Below, in pieces: positions 43,702 through 54,127 of a DNA stretch of 64,000 nt. Each line of letters starts with the position of its first letter. Positions within the stretch are counted from its first letter, which is position 1. Both the position numbers and the translations under genes were made by a program. Under the pieces are notes generated by a model. It made no database searches. It was not told where the DNA came from and worked only from the letters and a program-made list of their open reading frames with translations. Source of the stretch: Penium margaritaceum (Eukaryota; Streptophyta; Zygnematophyceae; Desmidiales; Peniaceae); NCBI GenBank assembly GCA_023375785.1, contig SZWC01001596.1, positions 187,632 to 251,631 of the forward strand, given 5' to 3'.

Positions 43702-44340
43702 TTATGTTGATGCTGGGAACACTTCCTTGGAAGTGGTAGCTGTCGTGTGAGGGGTTGGAGGTGCTGTAGTTGCTTGTCGCTTGTGTGGATGAATGTACGC
43801 CGTGATAGTCTTACTGCAGTTGTCATCTGGGGAAGTGCTTCTGCAAAGGTTGGTGGGAGAACCGAGGACCACTAGTTTGGGTTCGGCGTCACGCTGGATG
43901 GATTTCCCATAGTATGCTATCATGAAGGCGTTGACTTCTTCTGGAGCGAAAGGAGTTGTCCAGTCGAAGCTTGGTAGAATGTAATCAGGGGCTGTTGTGG
44001 CAGTTGGAGCAGACAGGTTGGGTTCATCTGTGTCAGCCCAAGCTGAGAAGTGAGAGGTTGAACTATAAGGTGATGCTGAAGATGCATTTGCGGCACAAAA
44101 TTCGCATTGGCAGGGAAAGGAGTATTGCTGTGCTGCCAAAGCAAAAGTTTCCTCATCGTAGGTGAAGTCGACAACAGTTTCTTCATTGCGGGATGACGGT
44201 AGTGATGGAGCTAAAGGTGTAGGTGATGACACGATAGTTGCTGACGGAGTTGTTGCTGCTGTTGCTATGGCTCCCTTGCTTTGATGGGGGAGGCCACGAG
44301 CGGCTGCTGCGAGGTGGCGGAGGGCCCATAGGAGTGGCAT
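43702..44340 (-). CDS. Unrecognised Ser/Thr/Pro-rich protein of the RT-less element
   Basis: A 212-residue frame opens with ATG at 44340-44338. It has a Ser/Thr/Pro-rich first half, an acidic patch (DFTYDEETFALAAQQY), a small Cys group (CQCEFC) near residue 78, then DYILPSFDWTTPFAPEEVNAF and a basic, Thr-rich tail. No known domain is visible. The second copy (53015-53440) keeps the first 140 residues with few changes, which supports a real protein in the ancestor. It may be the element's own gag-like product, but that is a guess. Confidence 0.5.
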   Translation of the reverse strand: MPLLWALRHLAAAARGLPHQSKGAIATAATTPSATIVSSPTPLAPSLPSSRNEETVVDFTYDEETFALAAQQYSFPCQCEFCAANASSASPYSSTSHFSAWADTDEPNLSAPTATTAPDYILPSFDWTTPFAPEEVNAFMIAYYGKSIQRDAEPKLVVLGSPTNLCRSTSPDDNCSKTITAYIHPHKRQATTAPPTPHTTATTSKEVFPAST

Positions 44341-44648
44341 GATGAGATGTCCCCAGGTGACACGTGATGAGGATGATGGAAGACTCCAATGATCTATCTG
44401 GAGCAGGTGGGTTCATGCTATTTTGACAAGAGTGCGCTGCGCGCTGATGTCACTTGACGTCACTTTGGCGGCTGACCCATAAGAGATCCTGATGACACTT
44501 TTTGCTACACTTTGGCTTCTGCGCATGACGAGATGGACGTGGTCCTGGAAAGAGGGTGGCTACTGTTGCTAGTGACAGGAGATGATGCTGCTGAGATGGC
44601 TGCTGCTGCTGATGTTGTTGCTTCTGCTGCAGTGGCGATACGGCACCG

Positions 44649-44978
44649 TCACGTGATTGTGCCCATACACAGTTTAGTGATGATGCTCATACGGTTGCAG
44701 CAGGGTGATGGAGAGGTAAGTCGTTTGCTGATGCTCATTGTTTTGTTGCAGGAATGGAAGGCGATGTTGATAACGCTGGAGGCTGTTGTGATGACTACTA
44801 ATGCTGACGTGAGAATGGGATGGCCGTTGCCTTCGTACACTGTCAGGAGGAGAATGCGCCCATACGCATCCCTCCTGATGGTGTCTAGGTGGCAGAACCA
44901 CTGCTGAAGCAGCAAATTCTGTTTTGCGGCTGGTAGCGCCGGAGCGCCTCGAGGAGGCATTGCAGGCGTCAGAGGCAT
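44649..44978 (-). CDS. Small ORF next to the primer site of the RT-less element
   Basis: A 109-residue frame starts at ATG 44978-44976, about 36 bp inside the primer site in element orientation. It reads MPLTPAMPPRGAP, then LLLQQWFCHLDTIRRDAYGRILLLTVY. The other copy (53749-54078) has exactly the same length with about ten amino-acid changes. Its function is unknown; its position is where gag normally starts. Confidence 0.45.
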   Translation of the reverse strand: MPLTPAMPPRGAPALPAAKQNLLLQQWFCHLDTIRRDAYGRILLLTVYEGNGHPILTSALVVITTASSVINIAFHSCNKTMSISKRLTSPSPCCNRMSIITKLCMGTIT

Positions 44979-45013
44979 AGAGGCAAAGGATGTTAGACGC
45001 AGGCTCTTTCCCT

Positions 45014-45027
45014 GCGCTCTGATACCA
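45014..45027 (-). other. Primer binding site, tRNA-Met type
   Basis: GCGCTCTGATACCA on the plus strand is the complement of the TGGTATCAGAGC site. It directly abuts the LTR at 45028 and fixes the minus orientation. Confidence 0.9.
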
Positions 45028-46123
45028 TGTCAGGATTCTACTATACATTGTGGAGGCAAGTGAATAGCTGGATAATTATTAGGACAGAGGCCGGAAGTTT
45101 CAGTTAATGTTTTGGATACTGAGGTCAGGCTGATGTCAGCAAACTGAGAGTAAAGATGACTAGTTAGGAGGAAGCCGATGAGCATGAGCGACGAGGCACC
45201 AAGTAATGAACCAACAGCAGAGGTTAAAGGTGGGCACAACACTCATAAAGTGAATACAAAGACTTGCTATTGGGTGACTGAGATGCGATGCCGGTGGTGG
45301 CGATGCCAAAGGCACAAGGTAGATCCTTAGCACTAAGGCGCGGGCCGAGCGGCCTCAGCGCTGAGGTATGATCAAGCGTTATAATGAGCAAGCACCATTT
45401 CTAAGGATGGATGAAGCAGAGGAAGCGGAGGGCCACAGCGTGAAGGCGGATACTGAGCGATGTGAAGGCTGAAGCGATGGCAGAAGCGACGGGCCCTTGG
45501 AGGGCGAAGCGGAGGCGGCTGTCGCAAGGCAACGAGAAGATTATGAGAGAGTACTGTGATGAGGACAGTGATGAGCGGGAGCTGATTGATAGATGCAAGT
45601 AGAGGCAAAGAACTGATGCTTGAGGTTGCTGCTCTTGTAGCATATTCTGGGACTTGTTGTTGTTGTCTATGGTGGGTGGTGTGAGGCAAACAGCCTCAGC
45701 CATCGTGTTGCGGGTGACCGTGCTTCGTCATGCGGAATCACTTCATGATTCCGCACGGAGCTTCCTTGTTCATATTGGGTGGCACACGTTCGGAGCTGTG
45801 GAGCCCGATGTGGCCACGGACAGTTCCTCTTACTTGGACGTGGTCTGGGCTGGTCCACTTTTGCTGTCGTGTAGCGGGTAGCGGGCCGCGTTCGGTGGTG
45901 GCCGTTGGTCGGTGTCGGTGTATGACCGGGTAGCCGTCGGTGTTGTTGCCGTCGAACGGCAACCTCGAGCGCTTGATTATCGAAGGTGAGCCGACCAGCC
46001 AAGAGGTATTCTCCTGATCTTATCTTCGAGGATCCTCGAGGACTGGGTAGTTCAGGCAGGGGTACTTCTGGAAAATCTTGATATGTTGGGGCAGACTTGT
46101 GGTCAGTGGTTGTAATTCCGACA
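45028..46123 (-). mobile_element. 5' LTR of the RT-less element
   Basis: This 1,096-bp LTR, the same length as its partner, is followed by the AGGCC duplication. The gypsy gag frame reads about 35 codons into this LTR before stopping at 46020. Confidence 0.92.
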
Positions 46124-48251
46124 AGGCCTTCCATTGTGCCGGCCCATTATCTGCCGGGCCAAAGGCTCGGGCGGTGATGTTGGGGCCAACGGCTTGCCGG
46201 GTCGCCCCAGCTCCAGCCGATCCGCGTCCCTGGTATTGTCCTCCTCTGGCTGACACACCGGGTATCGGGGTAGGATTGGGGCATTCCCGGCGCTGATGGG
46301 TGAATTCTCTGCATCCATAGCAACTCCTTGGTGGGTAGTTATGGGGGTTCATCGGGTTGGGCGCTGAAGCGCCCGTTGGCATGCGAATCGTAGGCGCCAC
46401 ATGTTCCTTTGGAGCGGATTGCTCTTGGGCCGCTCGTCGCTTGATCTCCCTTTGCTGATGTTCCGCTTCCCCCTTCAAGGCGTCCAGCATGCTGAATTTG
46501 CGGAGATCCAAAGTGTTGGTGGTCGCTGGAACCAAGGAATCCCGGTAGTACTCTTTGATCATGCGCAAGGGGATGTCGACGTAGCGGACCGAGATCTTGG
46601 TAAACTTGTCGTTGTGCAGCTTGATGTTTTTCCCAGCCTTCATGCGGATTGTACGAATCTGGAGCTTTGCCTCCTCTAGGCTCATGAGGTCGAAGCGCTT
46701 GGTCATCCTGTTTGCCAGGTCCTCAAATTCGGAAAAAGGACGTTCCTTATGTTCTGCCATATACCACTCTAAGGCTTTCCCTTGCAGTGCGAGGTGTACC
46801 ACTGGAACAATGTAGTCAGAAGACAATAGTCCGTAATCGAGACAAGTGTCCAACTTGGACAGCCACATAGTCGGGTCCTCCTCTGGTTCACCTTTGAAGA
46901 CGTCGAGCTTTGGGAGAGAGTAAGAGGCCTTCGCCGCTGGGTTTGGGGTCAGTTCCTGCGGAGCCACCATCTGCACCTGTGCCCGCAGCGGGGCCCCTAA
47001 GTGGGATCGTCTTGCCTGCGCCAGGCCAACTGCCCTAGTACCAGTCGACGAAGCGACTGCTACTCCCCTGGATCGAGCACGTCCTGCATCGGTTCCTCCC
47101 AGTCTAGAACTCCCCATGTGCTGTCTTGTTGTTCTTGTTTGTACCCGTACGGCATATATCTTGCTTCCATGAGCCACTGATCCTTGTCCAGGTCCGGCCA
47201 CTCCACTCGCCATCCGGGATCGCGGCTGGAGTCTTACTGCCGTTGGCGTAACCAATGTCTTGGCTGCTTCGTGATGGGATGGCTGCCCTCTTGAGTGCAC
47301 AGGTGGTATGGCGTGTTTAGCCAACGGAGTCCCCGTGGGGATGTGCGTGTCCGCGATGGCTCGTACTTGCTTGGTAGGTCCAATTGTGGATGCAGCATTG
47401 ACCCCTCGCGGTTCTGTAATCTCTCGGCGGCGTGACGTATCCAGAGCAGAGGATGCCCTGCTCACGTGCTGTTGATGCTGGGACTGTGGTATGGGATTCA
47501 GACAATGTGAGGTCACAGCAGACGGGTCTTCCCGTCGAGGTTCTTTTGGCCACTGTCCCAGTGCCTCCGAGTTCCTCTCCATCCGAGGTGGAGACACACC
47601 ACTGTTTGAGGCACGTCCACGAGGGTGGATGGTTGGGCTGGAAGGGACCACCCAGGGACGGAAGACGACAGGTTGATGCAGGGTGTGTTGTGCCTGTACC
47701 GATGGATGATCCAAAGATGCCTCATTTTCTTCCGCCTGATCCTCTTGGATATCGTCCAAATCTGCATAATCCCTGTCATGGGTGGTTGAGAGTGCAGGTG
47801 AGGACGCCCTTGGAGTAGAGAACTCGAGACACCGGGGTGCTTGTTGCGTTGGTTTCATGTCCACTGACTCGTAAACGGTCCTTCTATCTGGTGTTGTGAC
47901 CTCACGAAGTAAGACGGGCTCTTCATCCGCTTCAAGTTCTTGTTATTCGTCTGATACATAATCATCCATCTGCATAGAGTCGTGCTGCCCGTCCGAGTCA
48001 TGCGCATCATCTTCCTCCAGGTCCTCCTACGTAGGATCAGTCAACCACGCCTGTCGGATTGCCTTCCATTCATGGAGTTCCTCGAGCTGCCGCAGGTGGA
48101 ACTCCTCTTCCTCGTCGGGGTCCATCTTGTCTTCTTTGTTGTACAGCTGCGGGGACCGATCATTCACCGGATCCCACTCAAATTTAGGGTCAAGCCCTGG
48201 TGGGTCGTCAGGGCTCTTCTCGCAGCGGCGCGCGGCGACGACTCGTCTCAT
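46124..48251 (-). pseudogene. Gypsy unit 2 gag, N-terminal and capsid part
   Basis: The likely start is the ATG at 48251-48249 (MRRVVAARR), about 215 bp from the primer site. A TAG near 48029 replaces the CAG present in unit 1, and a TAA lies near 47946. From 47864 a long frame (614 codons, ending 46020 inside the inserted LTR) has the Pro-rich region, the retrotransposon gag domain (LPKLDVFKGEPEEDP, LQGKALEWY, FEDLANRMTKRFDLMSLEEA) and the CCHC knuckle CYGCREFTHQRREC near 46310. It is the longest gag frame in the window. Confidence 0.88.
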
Positions 48252-48467
48252 CCTTGCTTCTTCGGAAGCGCAAGACGCGTCGGGGCTCGTCCTTGCTTCG
48301 CCAATGGTATTGGTTGGATGATTCACCGGCCCGGTCCCTCTATTCTTGTGCCGATGCGCCTCTCGTCCGGTCGAAGATTTGACGGCTCTCCCCGTGAAGA
48401 ACCTTGCCCCGGATTTATAGACTGATCTACAGACATGTATCACACTCGTCACATAAAACAAGTGATT

Positions 48468-48485
48468 TCCACGCACACCGCACCA
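48468..48485 (-). other. Primer binding site for tRNA-Phe (unit 2)
   Basis: TCCACGCACACCGCACCA differs by one base from the unit 1 site (A in place of T in GCTCACC) and again ends 7 nt from the LTR. Confidence 0.85.
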
Positions 48486-49027
48486 TTAACACTGTTATAC
48501 CCTTTTTCGTCTTCGGCCAGAATCGGGTCTGACGGCACGCGAGGATCATCTCCGCATGCGTTTGCTCGTCTTGAGCTATCCCTGCAACTCCGTTCTCCGA
48601 ATCTACCCTATTCCGAACCTCGTGGGCTTCCGTGGGCATTCGACAGATCATTCACCGAATCAGCATCAGTGACGCGTTGCTTTCTGCTATCCCCAAAACA
48701 ATCACCATATGCTAATTTCCTCAATTCATTCACCCTGACTAACCCTCAAGAGTCAATCATCCACCGGGTAATGTGAGCTCATCATAGGGAGTTCTTCCTA
48801 ACTTACTCAAAGATTGTTCGATAAATAATCCAATGGGCAATCAAGGTACTTGCATTCATTCTTCTCATCGAGCATTGACGGTCAACCATCCACTGTACTG
48901 TATGACGCCAAATTGAAAGAGCTCTGTCTAACTACACAGGAGAGAGAACTTTGACAGTTATGGTATGTGCATTAAATTAAAGAATAGTACACCCAATCAA
49001 CATCTCTCCAACTAGATGATCATCAGC

Positions 49028-49618
49028 CTACACATCACCAAGCAACACACGCAAAGCGTAAGCCTCTCGGGTCTCCGGATCATCGACTGACACTGGTCCT
49101 CGCACAAGCATTGTGCGATGCGTGGCGACTTCGTTGCCCGCCCGTGGAACGGCAGGGCGTAGCTCCAATGGTTCACCAGCGCGGAGACCTGCACAAGGCA
49201 GAAAACGAATCGGGTCCTCCTCTTGCAGGCGGGCGAGTTCTTGTTGGTAGCGTTGATATGCTCGATACGCCTCGGCCCGCTCTTCGGCCGCGTCTGCAGC
49301 ACGCCATCCGACGTCTCACGTGACCTCCTGCCAGCTTTCCACGCGGCAAGGCTCGTCGTCCCGGGGTAGCCTCTGTAGCCACGGTTGCCATAACTGCTCC
49401 AGGGCCCCACCTGCGGGATGGTGCGCCCACTGCATCACTCCCATGACCGTCCGGGCTCCAAGTCGATGTGGGACATTGCAGCAGGTGCAGATGGCGTAGA
49501 AGGTCACCGGGGAGTCTCGGGGACCGCGCATGGTGTTTGGAGGATGGAGCTCCCGGGGAAATTTAGGGCCAGGCCATGTCGGCTCCGTGACGTGTTCCTC
49601 GGGGAGCGGTCTTCCCAT
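49028..49618 (-). pseudogene. LTR-resident reading frame, right copy
   Basis: This is again 591 bp, ATG at 49618-49616 to TAG at 49028, with one internal stop (TGA after WQEVT where other copies have CGA). It begins MGRPLPEEHVTEPTWPGP and keeps TFYAICTCCNVP. It is the cleanest of the three. Confidence 0.62.
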
Positions 49619-49624
49619 CCGAGA

Positions 49625-49647
49625 CTGACACACAGACACACACACAC
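49625..49647. repeat. (CA)n microsatellite in the right LTR
   Basis: Interrupted CA run (one CAG) at the equivalent LTR position. Confidence 0.88.
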
Positions 49648-49889
49648 CCTGTTCCCCTATGCCCAGAGTCTAGACTATCTTCTCTAGTCTAACTTGTCGT
49701 GAGACGGGACGCAGGTCCCGCTCAACGGTCTGGTTCAACCAAGGGGCAGCAATCTCTCGGTTTAGCCGATGCTTGCAGGACCAGCTTCCTACACCCGCAT
49801 CAAACAAGGATTCAGCAGCGCAGTTCGCCGGTAGCGAATGTTGACATGGTATGCCCCTTGCCATGAGTGCCGTTGAGTATACTCCCTGT

Positions 49890-49913
49890 TTTGACCACTA
49901 AGGAGTGGTCAAA
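49890..49913. other. Perfect 10-bp hairpin
   Basis: TTTGACCACT, loop AAGG, AGTGGTCAAA. Confidence 0.8.
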
Positions 49914-50192
49914 CACCTGATCTGACTTTAGATTTCGATTCCTTGGATTTTTCCATGCATGATCGAGATTTGAATCGCTCGATTTGAGTGAGTATTCAGA
50001 AAGTTAGCCTAGCCCGAAAATCGGGTGTTTGGGGGGTGGAATTTGGTACCCGCCATGGGTTGCGGTGTAATCCACCACCAGTGATCCGAGTTCGTCCCCA
50101 ACAAGCTCCAAATGCACCAGGGTCATAAAGGAAGCAACCAGAGAGTTCTCCTTGACCAGGGTGAACTACTCCTTGACTTCTGGGCGAGGAAA

Positions 50193-50222
50193 GGCGCTTC
50201 GACGGGTCATCGTCGAAGCGCC
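50193..50222. other. Perfect 11-bp GC-rich hairpin
   Basis: GGCGCTTCGAC, loop GGGTCATC, GTCGAAGCGCC. Confidence 0.85.
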
Positions 50223-50289
50223 TCCCGTTACCTAGCGTGCAAGGCAAGGTGGGCGGCTCCACCAAGGGTTACTTCGACGGCCGTAGCAG

Positions 50290-52975
50290 GAACCTGAAAG
50301 ATTATGTCTTTTTTGAACCTGATAGATTATGTCTAGTACATCTGCACTGTGATTGAACACTCTGACCGTGGCTGACTCGTGTTATGATCAATAGAAATGA
50401 AAAACACTTGGATACATTTGTGGTCATTGTCTGTGGCACATGCCAACTTTGTCAAGGCTTTGTACACAATAGCCACAGCAAGAAACCAGTATTCTACCTT
50501 GTTTATACCTGCAAGGTCATGCCTAGTATATCTGCACTATGACTGGACACTCTGACCGTGGCTCACTCCTGTTATGATTCATAGCCGCATAAGGTACTTG
50601 GTAAACTTTGTGGTCGTGGTCAGTGGCTCATGCCAACTTTGTCAAGGCATTGCGCACAATAGCCACAAGGAGCCACCAGTATTCTATCTTGTTTGTACCT
50701 GCAAGGTCATGCCTACTACATCTACACTGTGATTGGGCACTCTGACCGTGGCCGACTCGTGTTACGAGTCATAGAAGTTAAAGTCACTTGGTAAACTTTG
50801 TGGTCATGGTCAGTGGCACATGCCAACTTTTTCAAGGCATTGCGCACAATAGCCACGCTGAGCCACCAATATTATACCTTGTTTATACCTGCAAGGTCAT
50901 GCCAAGTATATCTGCACTTTGACTAAACACTCTTACCGTGGCTGACTCGTGTTATGATGAATAGAAGTAAAAGTCGCTTGGATACATGTGTGGTCATGGT
51001 CAGTGGCACATGCCAACTTTGTCAAGGCATTGCGCACAATAGTCACAATGAGCCACCAGTATTCTACCTTGCTAACACCTGTAAGGTCATGCCCAGTATA
51101 TCTCCACTGTGATTGGAAACTCTGACCGTGGCTGACTCGTGTTATGATTCACAGCCGTTTAAGGTACTTGGTAAACTTTGTGGTCATGGTGAGTGGCACA
51201 TGCCAACTTTGTGAAGGCATTGCGCACATTAGCCGTGCCAAGCCACCAGTTTTTTACCTTGTTTATACCGGCAAGGTCATGCATATTAGATGTGCATTGT
51301 GATTGTGTACTCTGACCGGGGCTGACTCGTGTTAGGATTCATAGAAGTTAATGTCACTTGGTAAACATTGTGGTCATGGTCAGTGGCACATGCCACTCTT
51401 GTCAATGCATTGCGCACAATAGCCACACCGAGCCACCAGTACTCTACCTTGTTTGAACCTACAAGATCATGCCTAGTACATCTGCACTGTGATTGGACAC
51501 TCTGACCGTGGCTGACTCGTGTTATGATCAATAGAAGTAAAAGTCACATGGATACATTTGTGGTCATGTTCAGTGGAATGTGCCAACTTTGTCAATGCAT
51601 TGTGCACAATAGCCACACCGAGCCACCAGTATTCTACCTTGCTTATACATGTAAGGTCATGCTTAGTATATCTGCATTATGATTGGACACTCTGACCGTG
51701 GCTGACTCGTGTTATGATTCATAGCCGTTTAAGGTACTTGGTAAACTTTGTGGTCATGGTCAGTGGCACATGCCAACTTTGTCAATGCATTGCGGACAAT
51801 AGCCACACCGAGCCACCAGTATTGTACCTTGTTTGCACCTACAACATCATGTATAGTAAATGTGCACTGTGATTGGACACTCTGAACGTGGCTGACTCGT
51901 GTTATGATCAATAGAAGTAAAAGTCAATTGGATACACTTGTGTTCATGATCAGTGGCACATGCCAACTTTGTCAAGGCATTACGCACAATCGCCACACGG
52001 AACCACCAGTATTTTACCTTGTTTGTACCTTCAAGATCATGCCTAGTACATCTGCACTGAGATTGGACACTCTGGCCGTGGTTGACTCGTGTTATGAATC
52101 GTAGAAGATAAAGTCACTTGGTATACTTTGTGGTCATGGTCAGTGGCACATGCCAACTTTTTCAAGGCATTGCGCACAATAGCCAAACCGAGCCATCAGT
52201 ATTCTACCTTGTTTATACTTGTAAGGTCATGCCCAGTATATCTGCACTGTGATTGGACACTTTGACCGTGGCAGTCTCGTGTTATGATTCATAGCCATTT
52301 AAGGTACTTGGTAAACTTTGTGGTCATGGTCAGTGGCACATGCCAACTTTGTCAAGGCATTGCGCACAATAGCCGTGCCAAGCCACCGGGTTTTTACCCT
52401 GTTTATACCTGCAATGTCATGTACATTAGATGTGCACTGTGATTTGGTACTCTGACCATGGCTGACATTTGTTGTGATTCGTAGAAGTTAAAGCCACTTG
52501 GTAAACTTTGTGGTCATGGTCAGTGGCACATGCCAACTTTGTGAGGGCATTGCGCAAAATAGCCACAACGAGCCACAAGTATTCTACCTTTTTTGAACCT
52601 GCAAGATTATGTCTAGTACATCTGCACTGTGATTGGACACTCTGACCGTGGCTGACTCGTGTTATGATTAATAGAGATAAAAGTCACTTGGAAACATTTG
52701 TGGTCATGGTCTGTGGCACATGCCAACTTTGTCAAGGCTTTGTGCACAATAGCCACAGCGAGAAACCAGTGTTCTACCTTGTTTATACCTGCAAGGTCAT
52801 GCCCAGTATATCTGCACTATGAGTGGACACTCTGACTGTGGCTGACTCGTGTTATGATTCATAGCCGCATAAGGTACTTGGTAAACTTTGTGGTCGTGGT
52901 AAGTGGCACATGCCAACTTTGTCAAGGCATTGCACACAATAGCCACAATGAGCCACCAGTATTCTATCTTGTTTG
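50290..52975. repeat. 190-bp satellite, array 2 (about 14 monomers)
   Basis: This has the same monomer as array 1. The variant order along the array is B A C B A C B A B C A C B A, so a B-A-C triplet (570 bp) recurs at the left. The first 40 bp carry a short local duplication (AACCTGAAAGATTATGTC then AACCTGATAGATTATGTC). Confidence 0.94.
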
Positions 52976-54127
52976 TGTGGAGGAATGTACGACGTGATTG
53001 GCTCACTTCAGTTGTCATCTGGGGAAGGCGTTGACTTCTTCTGGAGCAAAAGGAGTTGTCCAGTCAAAGCTTGGTAGAACGTAATCAGGGGCAGTTGTGG
53101 CAGTTGGAGCAGACAGGTTGGGTTCATCTGTGTCAGCCCAGGCTGAGAAGTGAGAGGATGAACTATAAGGTGATGCTGAAGATGCAGTTGCGGCACAAAA
53201 TTCGCATTGGCAGGGAAGGGAGTATTGCTGTGCTGCCAAAGCAAGAGTGTCCTCATCGTAGGTGATGTCGACGACAGTTTTTTCATTGCAGGATGACGGT
53301 AGTGACGGAGCTAAAGGTGTAGGTGATGACACGAGAATTGCTGACGGAGTTGTTACTGCTGTTGCTATGGCTCCCTTGCTTTGATGGGGGAGGCCATGAG
53401 CGGCTGCTGCGAGGTGGCGGAGGGCCCATAGGAGTGGCATGATGAGATGTCCCCAGGTGACAGGTGATGAGGATGATGGAAGACTCCAATGATCTGTCTG
53501 GAACAGGTGGGCTCATGCTGTTTTGACAAGAGTGCGCTGCGCGCTGATGTCACTTGACGTCACTTTGGCGGCTGATCCGTAAGAGATCCTGATGACACTT
53601 TTTGCTACACTTTGGCTTCTGCGCATGACGAGATGGACGTGGTCCTGGAAAGAGGGTGGCTGCTGTTACTAGTGACAGGAGATGATGCTGCTGAGATGGC
53701 TGCTGCTGCTGATGCTGTTGTTTCTGTTGCAGTGGCGATACGGCACCGTCACGTGATTGTGCCCATACACAGTTTGGTGATGATGCTCATACGGTTGCAA
53801 TAGGGTGATGGAGAGGTAAGTCGTTTGCTGATGCTCGTTGTTTTGTTGCAGGAATGGAAGTCGATGTTGCTAACGCTGGAGGCTGTTGTGATGACTGCTG
53901 ATGCTGACGTGAGAAGTGGACGGCCGTTGCCTCCGTACACTGTCAGGAGGAGAATGCGCCCATACGCATCCCTCCTGATGGTGTCTAGGTGGCAGAACCA
54001 TTGCTGAAGCAACAAATGTTGTTTTGCGGCTGGTAGCGCCGGAGCGCCTCGGGGAGGCATTGCAGGCGTCAGAGGCATAGAGGCAAAGGATGTTAGACGC
54101 AGGCTCTTTCCCTGCGCTCTGATACCA
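52976..54127 (-). mobile_element. Internal region of the RT-less element, second copy (partial)
   Basis: It starts inside the 212-residue ORF region (remaining frame 53015-53440) and runs to the primer site GCGCTCTGATACCA (54114-54127). Confidence 0.88.
53749..54078 (-). CDS. Small ORF of the RT-less element, second copy
   Basis: This is 109 residues, the same length as the copy at 44649-44978, with ATG at 54078. Differences are single amino-acid changes such as E to G and H to R; there is no stop or shift. The product is unknown. Confidence 0.45.
   Translation of the reverse strand: MPLTPAMPPRGAPALPAAKQHLLLQQWFCHLDTIRRDAYGRILLLTVYGGNGRPLLTSASAVITTASSVSNIDFHSCNKTTSISKRLTSPSPYCNRMSIITKLCMGTIT

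Larger units (their letters stand above)
42064..46123 (-). mobile_element. Complete LTR element without RT (4,060 bp)
   Basis: Two 1,096-bp LTRs (42064-43159 and 45028-46123) start TGTCAGG and end TCCGACA. The element is flanked by exact AGGCC duplications (42059-42063 and 46124-46128). A tRNA-Met primer site next to the right LTR and a G-tract (C on the plus strand) next to the left LTR show that it is on the minus strand. The 1,868-bp internal region has no RT, RNase H or integrase, so it depends on another element. A second, partial copy is at 52976-55204. Confidence 0.93.
8517..49840 (-). mobile_element. Tandem Ty3/gypsy array: LTR-internal-LTR-internal-LTR
   Basis: Two internal regions (10401-23642 and 25512-48492) share the middle LTR. 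Unit 1 reads PPT, 3' ORF, integrase, pol, gag, PBS from left to right, and so does unit 2. The middle LTR therefore has a primer binding site on its left and a polypurine tract on its right, as expected for a recombined tandem, not for two separate insertions. The array starts inside satellite DNA. The flanking 5 bp on the left is CCCAG; the right end is truncated, so no duplication can be checked. Unit 2 carries two further LTR elements and unit 1 carries a MITE. Confidence 0.88.
48493..49840 (-). mobile_element. Gypsy LTR, right copy, truncated (5' LTR of unit 2)
   Basis: Homology to the other LTRs runs from TGTTATACCC to GTAGCGAATG and then stops, leaving about 1,348 of 1,870 bp. The missing part is the element's 5' end in transcription orientation, where the upstream promoter region would lie. 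Confidence 0.85.
49841..50289. other. Unassigned stretch between the truncated LTR and satellite array 2
   Basis: I found no gene and no similarity to other parts of the window. It starts TTGACATGGTATGCC right at the LTR break and contains two perfect hairpins. It could be a fragment of another LTR or a MITE. Confidence 0.5.

Noticed and set aside
44512-44907. Plus-strand frame with GTAAGT near 44717 and TTTTGTTGCAG near 44750, like an intron
   Set aside because: The distance is only about 35 bp, too short for a plant intron, and the strand is opposite to the element. The motif is shared by the second copy only because the two are duplicates.
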